From contig NZ_FNGA01000008.1 of the NCBI RefSeq assembly GCF_900101105.1, positions 1 to 43,310 on the forward strand: 43,310 bases of DNA, read 5' to 3'. The stretch comes from Maridesulfovibrio ferrireducens (GTDB taxonomy: Bacteria; Desulfobacterota; Desulfovibrionia; Desulfovibrionales; Desulfovibrionaceae). A program made the position numbers and the translations under genes. The notes under the pieces are model-generated. The model searched no databases. It was not told where the DNA came from and worked only from the letters and a program-made list of their open reading frames with translations. Shown one piece after another: positions 1 to 7,204 of this stretch; the stretch's first letter is position 1; each line of letters starts with the position of its first letter.

Positions 1-91
1 ATTCCAAGTAGACTACTTGGTTGATAGGCTGGAGGTGTAAGTGTAGCAATACATTCAGCTGACCAGTACTAATAAATCGTGTGACTTATCT
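1..91 (+). rRNA. rrl: 23S ribosomal RNA, 3' end (partial)
   Basis: The first ~90 bases match the conserved 3' terminus of bacterial 23S rRNA: the domain VI segment ending in a GACCAGTACTAATAAATCGTG-like stretch (about positions 61-82), which corresponds to the GACCGGTACTAATAG-type end of other bacteria. The gene is cut by the left window edge. The exact 3' end is uncertain by a few bases. It is followed by a short spacer and 5S rRNA, the usual rrn order. Confidence 0.9.
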
Positions 92-174
92 TTCTTCTCT
101 TCCCTATTAACTATATATTTATGGTTGATAACTACTGACCTCGTACGGTTAGTACTACCAACTAGAGAAATTTG

Positions 175-290
175 TCCTTGTGACCATTGAGGAGGGGCCA
201 CACCCGATCCCTTTCCGAACTCGGAAGTTAAGACCTCCATCGCCGATGATACTGCCAGGTAGCTGGTGGGAAACTAGGTCGTCGCAAGGA
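175..290 (+). rRNA. rrf: 5S ribosomal RNA
   Basis: About 116 bases with the 5S hallmarks are present: the CACACCCGATCCCTTTCCGAAC segment (about 200-221), then CTCGGAAGTTAAGACC (220-235), then the GGTAGCTGGTGGGAAA-like loop E/helix IV region (258-273). The ends TCCTTG (175-180) and CAAGGA (285-290) pair as the terminal helix. It lies about 85 bases after the 23S 3' end, so it is the last gene of an rrn operon. Boundaries were set by the closing stem and may be off by a few bases. Confidence 0.93.
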
Positions 291-300
291 CTTTATTTTG

Positions 301-336
301 AAAAGACCCGTACATGTTAATGTACGGGTCTTTTTG
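301..336 (+). terminator. Rho-independent terminator of the rRNA operon
   Basis: A perfect stem made of AAAAGACCCGTACAT and its complement ATGTACGGGTCTTTT closes a very short loop. It is followed by TTTTT starting near 331. It lies 10 bases after 5S rRNA and so ends the rrn transcript. Confidence 0.9.
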
Positions 337-434
337 CGTGTTGTGTGGAGGGGGGATGGGAGTAAGTGGCAATAGGGATATCTTTACGGGCTTAGATATT
401 GCATAAAAATGTACATTTGAATTAGGAGGAATAA

Positions 435-1037
435 ATGTCCATATCAGGAATTGGTTTAGATTCCACTAACGCTAGGCAGTTTGAATCAGCAGGTATTAAG
501 AATACAAAATCAAGCTCTTCAAGCTATAACGATTCAACAAGCTCTATATATGCCCTCAGTTCCTCAGGGAAAAATTTACCTGATGCGCCTGAAGTTTCTG
601 AAGGTGAATTGGAACAAAAAGCTTACCTTGACTATTTGCAAAAATATATACGCTCATATGGTGCTCCTGAAGAACTCGAGCGAAGAGGATTGAAAGAATT
701 GGAACCCTTATTGGTGGATGAGGATGAAAAGGAAAAGATAAAAAAGAAAGCTAATAAAAATTTTGACCCAAATGCTTTAGATACTATTTCTGAAACAATT
801 CAAGATCCTGAAAAGGAGAATGAAATTAAAGTCGTAGTATCAAAGGTAGACGAAAATGGAGATATGAAAATTACTCGAATCATGAGTTTTGGAGTAAAGG
901 ACGGAAATAATGATAAGGAAGGCGATTCTAATAAGGGTGAAAGTCTTGATAATCAAGATGAATCAGATATGAACAAGGGCGGAAGAGGTTCTTCAGTATT
1001 CACGAATAAGGATAGAGAACAAGAAGATATTTTTTAA
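435..1037 (+). CDS. Hypothetical charged, serine-rich protein
   Basis: This is a 200-residue protein that I do not recognise. The start is well supported by an AGGAGGAATAA ribosome-binding site just before ATG. Residues 1-50 are rich in Ser, Asn and Thr. The middle (about 55-110) is strongly charged and probably helical (many Glu and Lys). Residues 118-150 could form a small beta/alpha segment, and the C-terminus is acidic and low-complexity (Asn, Asp, Glu, Lys, Gly). There is no signal peptide and no membrane segment, so a soluble, partly disordered protein is likely. It stands alone between the rRNA terminator and a convergent HD-GYP gene. The composition resembles flagellar or secretion accessory proteins, but no diagnostic motif supports that. 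Confidence 0.75.
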   Translation: MSISGIGLDSTNARQFESAGIKNTKSSSSSYNDSTSSIYALSSSGKNLPDAPEVSEGELEQKAYLDYLQKYIRSYGAPEELERRGLKELEPLLVDEDEKEKIKKKANKNFDPNALDTISETIQDPEKENEIKVVVSKVDENGDMKITRIMSFGVKDGNNDKEGDSNKGESLDNQDESDMNKGGRGSSVFTNKDREQEDIF

Positions 1038-1059
1038 TTTAGATGAGATCGCATAGGGT

Positions 1060-2124
1060 TTAATCACACTGTTTTAATGCTAAAGCTCTTAACTGTTGCA
1101 TTTTTTCTCTATCCTTTATTAAGGTCTGCATTTCTGGATTATTTGAAATAATAAATGAGACTAATGCGGATGTAAGATTTTTGTCATAGCGCTTACTGCT
1201 TTCAGTCAGAACTATAGCTGCAAGAATCGGGTTTATTCCGTTTCTATGCCATCTTTTGGATATCATGGCGCAAAAGGCGTCTGCAACGCTACATACTTTC
1301 GTTTCAGTTGAGATTGACTCAGTTCGTCGACCTCTTGGATAGCCGCTTCCGTCTAATCGTTCATGATGGTCAAGAATGCAGGATCTCACCATTTCGTCTT
1401 TTATCTCCAGACGGTTAATCATTTTTTCTGCGATATCAACATGTTCTTGCATTCGTTGTTTTTCTTTATACAAGAAAGGTCCGTTTTTGGTCATAAGTGC
1501 TGCGGGGATTTGAGTCATGCCTATGTCGTGTAAAATTAAGCCTAATCCAAGTGAGTTGAGTTCAAGCTTTTCGTCTCCTTTGTGTACTGTTTTAAGGTAT
1601 ACTGCCGTACCAACGAACAAAGTATTAACTGAATGACAGCAAAGGTCATTTTCTCTTCGTAATGTATTAAAAAAATATGACCATCGATTTCTGTCTACCC
1701 ACACATATTCACTAAAAATAGCTAGAACTGCTTTTAGTTGATCAAGGGTTTCAGTTATTGGATTGCTATAAAAAGATCGTACTTTTTCTAATATACCGGA
1801 ATAAAAAATTTCAGCAGCAGCAGTTTCATCCAGATAGTGTTCAGTGAGCAATGCTCCAAGGTTTTGGCTAATGTGTCCAGCAAGCCCTGCATAGTCATCT
1901 TTGGTAATAAAAAGGTTTCCTTCAAGACACTGTTTGATCATTTGTTCTTTCTTTTTGGGAGTGAGCCTTGTTTCTTTAGGAAAGAGAGGAGCAACTCTCG
2001 AAAACTCTTCATCATATATACATAATGAGACAGGTGTCCTATTTCCGAATGTGCTGACAATATTGGAGCTTATTTGCAGATATTCTTCTGGAATCAAATT
2101 GTCTTGTTTAGCCTGACTGCTCAT
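1060..2124 (-). CDS. HD-GYP domain protein, probable cyclic-di-GMP phosphodiesterase
   Basis: This 354-residue protein has a C-terminal HD-GYP domain (about residues 165-330). All key signatures are visible: the metal-binding LHDIGM motif, a downstream HVDIAEKM histidine, DHHER followed by DGSGYP, and VADAFCAM. These are the features of phosphodiesterases that hydrolyse c-di-GMP to pGpG or GMP. The first ~150 residues are an unrecognised region without TM segments, so the protein is cytoplasmic. The start ATG follows an AGGAC-like site. The gene converges on the preceding hypothetical gene with a 22-bp gap. Catalysis is inferred from intact motifs, and the physiological target is unknown. Confidence 0.9.
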   Translation of the reverse strand: MSSQAKQDNLIPEEYLQISSNIVSTFGNRTPVSLCIYDEEFSRVAPLFPKETRLTPKKKEQMIKQCLEGNLFITKDDYAGLAGHISQNLGALLTEHYLDETAAAEIFYSGILEKVRSFYSNPITETLDQLKAVLAIFSEYVWVDRNRWSYFFNTLRRENDLCCHSVNTLFVGTAVYLKTVHKGDEKLELNSLGLGLILHDIGMTQIPAALMTKNGPFLYKEKQRMQEHVDIAEKMINRLEIKDEMVRSCILDHHERLDGSGYPRGRRTESISTETKVCSVADAFCAMISKRWHRNGINPILAAIVLTESSKRYDKNLTSALVSFIISNNPEMQTLIKDREKMQQLRALALKQCD

Positions 2125-2435
2125 TCTTTTATGTCCTATGAGAATGTTATAACGAGTCTGAATTTCAAAATTATTCTATTTTTACATAATTTATTATAAT
2201 AATAAGAAAAAGTAAATGAAGTAAAAGTTTAAATGAGTTAATTGAATTATTATTTAGTTAAGGTCCTATCCATTTCATTTATCTCGATATTTTTATTAAA
2301 TAAGCATGGACCGTTATATGTTCTTGATGTGATTCTATATATACTGTAGCGTTCAGGTATTATAGAAATACTTGCGTAGGATGTGTTTGTTTTTATTACT
2401 TAATAATGATTGTTGGCTTTTGTGTAGAGGATTAA
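2125..2435. other. AT-rich intergenic region between divergent genes
   Basis: These 311 bases separate the HD-GYP gene (minus) from the small ORF at 2436 (plus). They are very AT-rich, especially 2160-2310, and must hold divergent promoters. I could not identify a convincing -35/-10 pair, riboswitch or RNA gene in them. Confidence 0.5.
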
Positions 2436-2624
2436 GTGAAAGGAAAAATTCCACTCAAGTTTTTGAATAGTTCTAAATGTATAATGAAAGATGACCCTGA
2501 AATTTTTCAGAAATTACGGAAAGTCATGGGGAAAGTCGCTGATAGCGTGGTCAAAGATAAGTATGTTGAAGATATTAATATTATTGAAAAAGATTACAAA
2601 GAAGACGATGACGCGGCTGAATAA
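2436..2624 (+). CDS. Possible small protein upstream of and overlapping a solute-binding protein
   Basis: This is a 62-residue ORF with a GTG start preceded by AGAGGATTAA. Its composition looks like a real soluble helical peptide: mixed charged residues in the middle (KDDPEIFQKLRKVMGKV) and an acidic tail ending KEDDDAAE. It overlaps the start of the downstream binding-protein gene (ATG at 2608) by 17 bases in another frame, which would allow translational coupling. I recognise no family. It could also be non-coding leader sequence, so confidence is limited. Confidence 0.4.
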   Translation: MKGKIPLKFLNSSKCIMKDDPEIFQKLRKVMGKVADSVVKDKYVEDINIIEKDYKEDDDAAE

Positions 2625-3384
2625 TATTGCTCTTAAGAGTCTGTTTTTGTTGTGTATGACGTTTTTTTTATATGCTCATACCAACGCATGCGCACAGGGT
2701 GTTGTTACTGTTGGTTTTGCGTCCTTTCCGCCTTGGATGATTCTTGATGAAGGGAAATTTGAAGGTTTTGATTGTGACTTGGTTCGAGGTGTTTTTAAAC
2801 ATATGGGATTAAAAGTAAAATTTGTTTCCGTGTCTTTCGATAGCAGCCTTGATCAATTAAAATCCGGCGAGATAGATGTTCTTACTAGTATGTTGTTTAG
2901 AAATGAAAGGAATGATTATATACGGTATGTTTCACCTCCATATAAAACTAAATCTATAAAAAGTTTTTATGTTAAAAAAGGGGCAGAAAATAAGATTAAC
3001 CGTTATATCGATTTAGTCGGTTTAAGAGTCGGAGTGAAAAAGGGGGCAAAATATTTTCCGACGTTCGATCTTGATGACAGAGTGGTGAGGGTTTTTTATG
3101 GAACAACCGCTGAAGTCTTCGAAGGTTTGGTAAAAGGAGAGGTTCAAGTTGTTATTTCTACCGATTCGGTTGGGAACTATTTTATAAAGAATATGGGGCT
3201 GGATTCTTATGTTGAAGAATGCGGTTTTAAATATAAGCCGAAACTTATGCCTGTTTATATAGGCGTTTCTCGTAAATCTCCGTTGGCTGAAAGGGCTGAT
3301 GAGATTGGTGCAGTGATACGTTATTTGCAAAATTCTGGAGAAATCGAACGGCTGGCTAAAAAATATTCAGTTAAGCTCAATTAG
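2608..3384 (+). CDS. Periplasmic solute-binding protein, amino-acid type (SBP family 3)
   Basis: The 258-residue protein starts at ATG 2608, which gives a proper signal peptide: a basic Thr-Arg start, a hydrophobic LKSLFLLCMTFFLYA core, and probable cleavage around NACAQG. A longer frame from 2491 exists, but its extra 39 residues would bury the signal peptide. The mature part has the SBP_bac_3 pattern: FASFPPWMI, then EGFDCDLV, the KSGEIDVLTSM segment, a ligand-site-like FRNERNDYI-RYVSPPY region, and GLRVGVKKG. It ends in the usual helical tail with LAKKYSV. No permease or ATPase gene is adjacent, so it may serve a distant transporter or act as a sensor partner. The ligand is unknown. The 3' end overlaps the convergent ClC gene by four bases. 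Confidence 0.85.
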   Translation: MTRLNNIALKSLFLLCMTFFLYAHTNACAQGVVTVGFASFPPWMILDEGKFEGFDCDLVRGVFKHMGLKVKFVSVSFDSSLDQLKSGEIDVLTSMLFRNERNDYIRYVSPPYKTKSIKSFYVKKGAENKINRYIDLVGLRVGVKKGAKYFPTFDLDDRVVRVFYGTTAEVFEGLVKGEVQVVISTDSVGNYFIKNMGLDSYVEECGFKYKPKLMPVYIGVSRKSPLAERADEIGAVIRYLQNSGEIERLAKKYSVKLN

Positions 3385-5120
3385 AATAAGTTGTCACAGC
3401 TTTCATAATTTTTCATTTCTCCACGATAAGCGGAAAGAATATCTTCCTTTGTTATAAACCCCATGAAGGTTCCATTTTTCATTACAGGCAATGTCCTTTT
3501 GCCACTTTTATTCATTATTTCCAGAATTTCAGCAGTTCCCATTCCATTTTCTACTTTCGGGGTGTTCTTATCCGTTGCTACTTCACTTATGTTACTGTGT
3601 TGATGTTCCGGATCTAAAATTGAAGACCTTGCAGAAGCTACATCAATCATACCCATAAACTCTTTTGTATCACTGTCGATAATCGGGATGTGGGTCTGGT
3701 TTGTGTTTTTGAGGACATTTAAAAAATCTATTACAGGCATTTGCGGACAAACTTCTGTTAAATTTTTGCAGATAAGCTTTTCAGGGTTGATGTCGGCTAA
3801 TATTTTTTCATCAGTTTTAGGTCTTAGCAGTTGCCCTTTTTCCACGAGATCTTTGAAGTAGAAGGAGGACGGTTCAAATGCGTGGGTGAGCATTGAGGAT
3901 ATAAATGTGACGGCCATGATGTGCATAACAGCCTGATAGCTGTTGGTGATCTCTAAAACTAGAAAGACACTCGTTAAAGGAGCCTGCATCACTCCACTTA
4001 GAACTCCTGCCATGCCGAGCATTACGTATGCGGCCTCGCCTGTAATCCATCCATCCGGTATTATTGTAGATAAAGTGCGGTGAAAAAAAACACCAAAGGT
4101 AGATCCTATGACTAGGCATGGGGCAAATATACCACCAAGTCCTCCGCTGCCCAGCGTCAATGACGTTGTTAATACTCTGGCTAGTACCAATATAGCTATG
4201 AAAGTTATGCCCGGCGGGAAAGTCCCGTGAATTGCCATCCTGATGGATTTGTATCCTTCTCCGAGGGCTAGAGGGAAGAACAGTCCGACTAAGCCGACAG
4301 CAAGTCCGCCCAGTGCTGCTTTCAGCCACGGAATGCTGCTGATCGACGCTGACAGGGAACCTACTTGTCGTATTGATCTTACAAACGCGACAGATATCAG
4401 GGCTGTGAGTACCGCCAATAATATTGTTATTCCTAAGTCTGCGAAGCCCATCGGGGGAAATTGTTCACTGAAAGGAATAACATTTCCTTCTAGAAATCTG
4501 GATGTTTGCGTGGCAACAACGGAAGAAATAGCAATCGGTACAAGGTTGTAAGGAGTCCATTCTCCAAGAATAATCTCAACAGCAAAAATCATCCCTGTAA
4601 CAGGGGCGTTGAATATCGCTGAAATTGATCCGGCGGCTCCGCATCCGATAAGAGTCATCCTCGATTGACCGCTCATTTTTAAAAGTCTGGATAAGTTGGA
4701 ACCCATTGAAGACCCGCTAACAACAACAGGGGCTTCCGGTCCGGCAGAGCCTCCGCTGGCAATTGTAAGCAGACTGGTAACGAGAGCGCTTATGATGGAT
4801 ATAGGCCGAAGTATTCCCTGCTTGAGGCCTACCTTGGCGATGACTTCTCCTACTCCGTGTCCTCCGGATTCTTTAAAAATGTTTTTACTCAGAATTATTG
4901 CAGCAGACGCGCCAAGAGCTGGAAGAATGAATATCCACCAGTGATCAGAATTATCCATTCTGAGCTGATTAAAGAATTCCAACGCCGCATTCAGGGCTAT
5001 CGCAGCCAACGCCGAACATACCCCCACGACAATCGCGGCAATGATCAAGAGAGCATTTTTAGCGGGCATTCTTTTATGCAGAAAGCTCTGTAAGAGCGGA
5101 GTGTGTTCAGGTCTACTCAT
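3381..5120 (-). CDS. ClC-family chloride channel/antiporter with C-terminal CBS pair
   Basis: This 579-residue integral membrane protein has ClC anion-transport signatures in order: GHGVGEVI (the GSGIP-type filter region), GGSAGPEAPVV (matching GxEGP and keeping the gating glutamate, with Ala replacing the second Gly), and GSGGLGGIFAPCLVIG (GxFxP). Residues 1-430 carry about ten or more hydrophobic helices. Residues about 445-570 form two CBS domains, including TNQTHIPII and GKRTLPVM, which usually bind adenine nucleotides and tune gating. The retained glutamate allows H+/Cl- exchange but does not prove it. Its start lies 4 bases after the stop of the upstream CNT transporter, so the two are co-transcribed. 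The stop overlaps the convergent binding-protein gene. Confidence 0.93.
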   Translation of the reverse strand: MSRPEHTPLLQSFLHKRMPAKNALLIIAAIVVGVCSALAAIALNAALEFFNQLRMDNSDHWWIFILPALGASAAIILSKNIFKESGGHGVGEVIAKVGLKQGILRPISIISALVTSLLTIASGGSAGPEAPVVVSGSSMGSNLSRLLKMSGQSRMTLIGCGAAGSISAIFNAPVTGMIFAVEIILGEWTPYNLVPIAISSVVATQTSRFLEGNVIPFSEQFPPMGFADLGITILLAVLTALISVAFVRSIRQVGSLSASISSIPWLKAALGGLAVGLVGLFFPLALGEGYKSIRMAIHGTFPPGITFIAILVLARVLTTSLTLGSGGLGGIFAPCLVIGSTFGVFFHRTLSTIIPDGWITGEAAYVMLGMAGVLSGVMQAPLTSVFLVLEITNSYQAVMHIMAVTFISSMLTHAFEPSSFYFKDLVEKGQLLRPKTDEKILADINPEKLICKNLTEVCPQMPVIDFLNVLKNTNQTHIPIIDSDTKEFMGMIDVASARSSILDPEHQHSNISEVATDKNTPKVENGMGTAEILEIMNKSGKRTLPVMKNGTFMGFITKEDILSAYRGEMKNYESCDNLF

Positions 5121-5124
5121 CTTT

Positions 5125-6366
5125 TTAATAAAGAATTCCGACTATTGTACCCGTCATGCAAGTTGCCAATGTTCCGCCGATAATTGATTTCATTCCCATT
5201 TCTACAATCTCCTCTTTGCGTGAAGGCGCTATTGCTGTAAGCCCTCCTATCAAAATACCAAGACTTCCTAAGTTAGCAAATCCACACATAGCATAAGTCA
5301 TGATTATTGTGGACCTTGGTGAGAGCAAGCCCGGAGAAAGGTTTGCAAGCTGTAGGTAGGCCAGAAATTCATTTAGAACTGTCTTGGTGCCCATCAGCCC
5401 GGCTGCGGTTGAAGCTTCGGAAGCTGGGATTCCCATGAGCCAGACAATAGGCCACATTATAAAACTGAGTATGCGTTGAAGTGTAAGTGGTTCGCCATAT
5501 ATATTGGGGAAAAAATTTAAAATTTGATTTGCAAGTGAGACAAGAGCTATGAGGACAAGAAGCAGAGCGACTACAGTGATAAGAAGTTTGACCCCGTCAG
5601 AAGCTCCTTTGGTAATTGCGTCCATTGAGCTTGAGGCTGAACTGGTGATATTAACTCCGTTTCCGGCAAGGGTGTCTGTTGTTTCAGGGACCATCAGCTG
5701 GGCGATGAGAATCGCGGCCGGGGCGCTGATAATTGATGCTGTAAGAATATGTCCGATGGCACCTGGGAGTACAGGATTCAGAATTGAGGCATAAAGCACT
5801 AGGACTGTGCCTGAAATAGTTGCCATGCCGCTTACCATAAGGGTCATAAGTTCACTGCGGCTCATTGATTTGACATAGGGGCCGATTATTATTGGAGCTT
5901 CTACCATGCCTACAAAAATGTTTGCTGCCACACCAAGCCCTAACGCGCCGCCGATGTTCATTGTTTTTTGCAGAATAAAGCAGAATGCTTTGACAATGAT
6001 TGGAATGATACGCCAGTAAAAAAGAAGTGCGGATAAGGAGCTTACGACCAAAATGAGAGGCAATGCCCTGAAGGCTAAAGTCCAACTTGCTCCGGGTGAA
6101 ATTTCAGAAAAAGGAAGCGGGCCGCCTCCGAGGTATCCGAAAAGAAAACTTGTTCCGGCTTCGGTAGCTTGTTGCAATGCTTCAACAGCGTGATTCAAAG
6201 ACATCATAGCATTACTAAATGCCGGAATTTTCAGCATCATAGTAGCAACGGCAATTTGAAGAAGCAGTCCTATGGCTACGCTTTTAAAACGGATATGACG
6301 TTTATTTTCACTGACCGCCCAAGCTATAACCATTAATCCGAATAAACCGAAGATGCTTTGAATCAT
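5125..6366 (-). CDS. Concentrative nucleoside transporter (CNT/NupC family)
   Basis: About 413 residues with 8-10 hydrophobic segments and CNT hallmarks: the N-terminal GLFGLMVIAWAVSENKR segment, FLFGYLGG, GVAANIFVGMVEAPIIIGPY, and the C-terminal FANLGSLGILIGGLTAIAP. CNT proteins import nucleosides by Na+ or H+ symport across the inner membrane. I chose ATG 6366, preceded by GGATGGA, over an upstream TTG codon at 6378 that would add four residues. It is the first gene of a two-gene operon with the ClC protein. Substrate preference (pyrimidine or broad) cannot be read from the sequence. Confidence 0.92.
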   Translation of the reverse strand: MIQSIFGLFGLMVIAWAVSENKRHIRFKSVAIGLLLQIAVATMMLKIPAFSNAMMSLNHAVEALQQATEAGTSFLFGYLGGGPLPFSEISPGASWTLAFRALPLILVVSSLSALLFYWRIIPIIVKAFCFILQKTMNIGGALGLGVAANIFVGMVEAPIIIGPYVKSMSRSELMTLMVSGMATISGTVLVLYASILNPVLPGAIGHILTASIISAPAAILIAQLMVPETTDTLAGNGVNITSSASSSMDAITKGASDGVKLLITVVALLLVLIALVSLANQILNFFPNIYGEPLTLQRILSFIMWPIVWLMGIPASEASTAAGLMGTKTVLNEFLAYLQLANLSPGLLSPRSTIIMTYAMCGFANLGSLGILIGGLTAIAPSRKEEIVEMGMKSIIGGTLATCMTGTIVGILY

Positions 6367-6710
6367 GTTTCCATCCAAGTATAAGATTAGCTCTTTTTTT
6401 TAATGTATTTATCTGAATTACATAATCATCATGGAGCCTGCAACAGTAACAACAGCGAACTTGTCTTTGTATGTAAAAAAAGATTATACTGAAGAATGTT
6501 CTGTTTTGGCTTTTCTAAACAAGATATTAAACTTATGATCCGGAGGATCAACTGTATGAATGAAAAAAGCATTATTCTTTCTAAGGTTCTTGAACCTTTT
6601 CCTTTTTGTAGTTAGTATTCTAGAAAATTATGTCTTTATCTTGTGGAAAACTTGCAACTTTAGGTAGGCACTCCCGTTTAGGGAATGACGTCTGATAAAG
6701 GGAAAGCTTT
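6367..6710. other. Intergenic region between the CNT operon and cheX
   Basis: These 344 bases separate divergent genes. They contain a possible 19-codon leader ORF with a hairpin (listed separately) and otherwise AT-rich sequence. The block at 6663-6705 has an imperfect CACTCCC/GGGAATG stem shortly before cheX. I found no sigma-54 site and no recognisable riboswitch. Confidence 0.5.
6556..6615 (+). CDS. Possible 19-residue leader peptide upstream of cheX
   Basis: An ATG (6556) sits 7-8 bases after a strong CCGGAGG site and opens a 19-codon frame ending in TAG at 6613-6615. The encoded peptide is MNEKSIILSKVLEPFPFCS. Its second half overlaps a small hairpin (AAGGTTC/GAACCTT, 6583-6598) followed by TTTTCCTTTTT, which looks like a weak terminator or attenuator. 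It may be a leader peptide or a chance ORF. Confidence 0.3.
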   Translation: MNEKSIILSKVLEPFPFCS

Positions 6711-7169
6711 ATGAAAGTTGAATTAGCAAAACCGTTTATCAAAGCCGCTGTAGATGTTTTATCTATGATGGCTATGATTACTCCGAAACCCGGTAAGCCT
6801 TATGTGAAAAAAGGGAAAACCGCAGTTGGTGATGTTACTGGGTTAGTCGGTATCACTGGTGATATGAATGGAACAATTTCAATCACATTTACAAAAAATT
6901 GTGCTGTTACAATTGTCAAGAACATGCTTGGCGATGATATTCAGGATATTTTGCAGGATGTTCAGGATGCTGTCGGTGAAATCACTAATATGATTTCAGG
7001 ACAGGCCAGAGCCGGACTTGTCGAGCAGGGGCTGACTTTTTCCGGTTCCACTCCGTCTGTAATTATGGGGGATAATCACTCTATTTCACATATGGCCTCT
7101 ACCCCCATAATGGCCATTCCTTTTACCTGCGAGGCCGGAGAGTTTACTATCGAATTCAGTTTCGAGTAA
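6711..7169 (+). CDS. cheX: CheX-family chemotaxis phosphatase
   Basis: This is a 152-residue protein of CheX length and pattern. It begins MKVELAKPFIKAAVDVL, continues with the GDVTGLVGITGDMNG beta segment, and carries the active-site-like motif GEITNMISGQAR. That motif supplies the conserved Glu and Asn (ExxN) that CheC/CheX/FliY proteins use to dephosphorylate CheY~P. It is cytoplasmic. The start follows an AAAGGGAAAG site. The next gene, 35 bases downstream, encodes a HEAT-repeat protein ending in a CheY-like receiver, which could be its substrate. No other che genes are nearby. Confidence 0.88.
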   Translation: MKVELAKPFIKAAVDVLSMMAMITPKPGKPYVKKGKTAVGDVTGLVGITGDMNGTISITFTKNCAVTIVKNMLGDDIQDILQDVQDAVGEITNMISGQARAGLVEQGLTFSGSTPSVIMGDNHSISHMASTPIMAIPFTCEAGEFTIEFSFE

Positions 7170-7204
7170 CATCCTGCTTTAATGAAAAAAAGAGAGTCAC
7201 TAAT

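Noticed and set aside
2491-2607. Longer N-terminus for the solute-binding protein (start at 2491)
   Set aside because: The extra 39 residues are basic and would precede a clear signal peptide that begins properly at ATG 2608; they are the out-of-frame reading of the small ORF at 2436.
4243-4551. ORFs opposite the ClC gene (and similar antisense ORFs elsewhere, for example 7811-8341, 12145-12537 and 24062-24577)
   Set aside because: They lie wholly inside well-supported genes, lack ribosome-binding sites and family motifs, and reflect codon bias of the true strand.
6660-6710. Riboswitch-like stem before cheX
   Set aside because: The CACTCCC/GGGAATG stem is short and imperfect, and no conserved c-di-GMP or other riboswitch core was recognisable.
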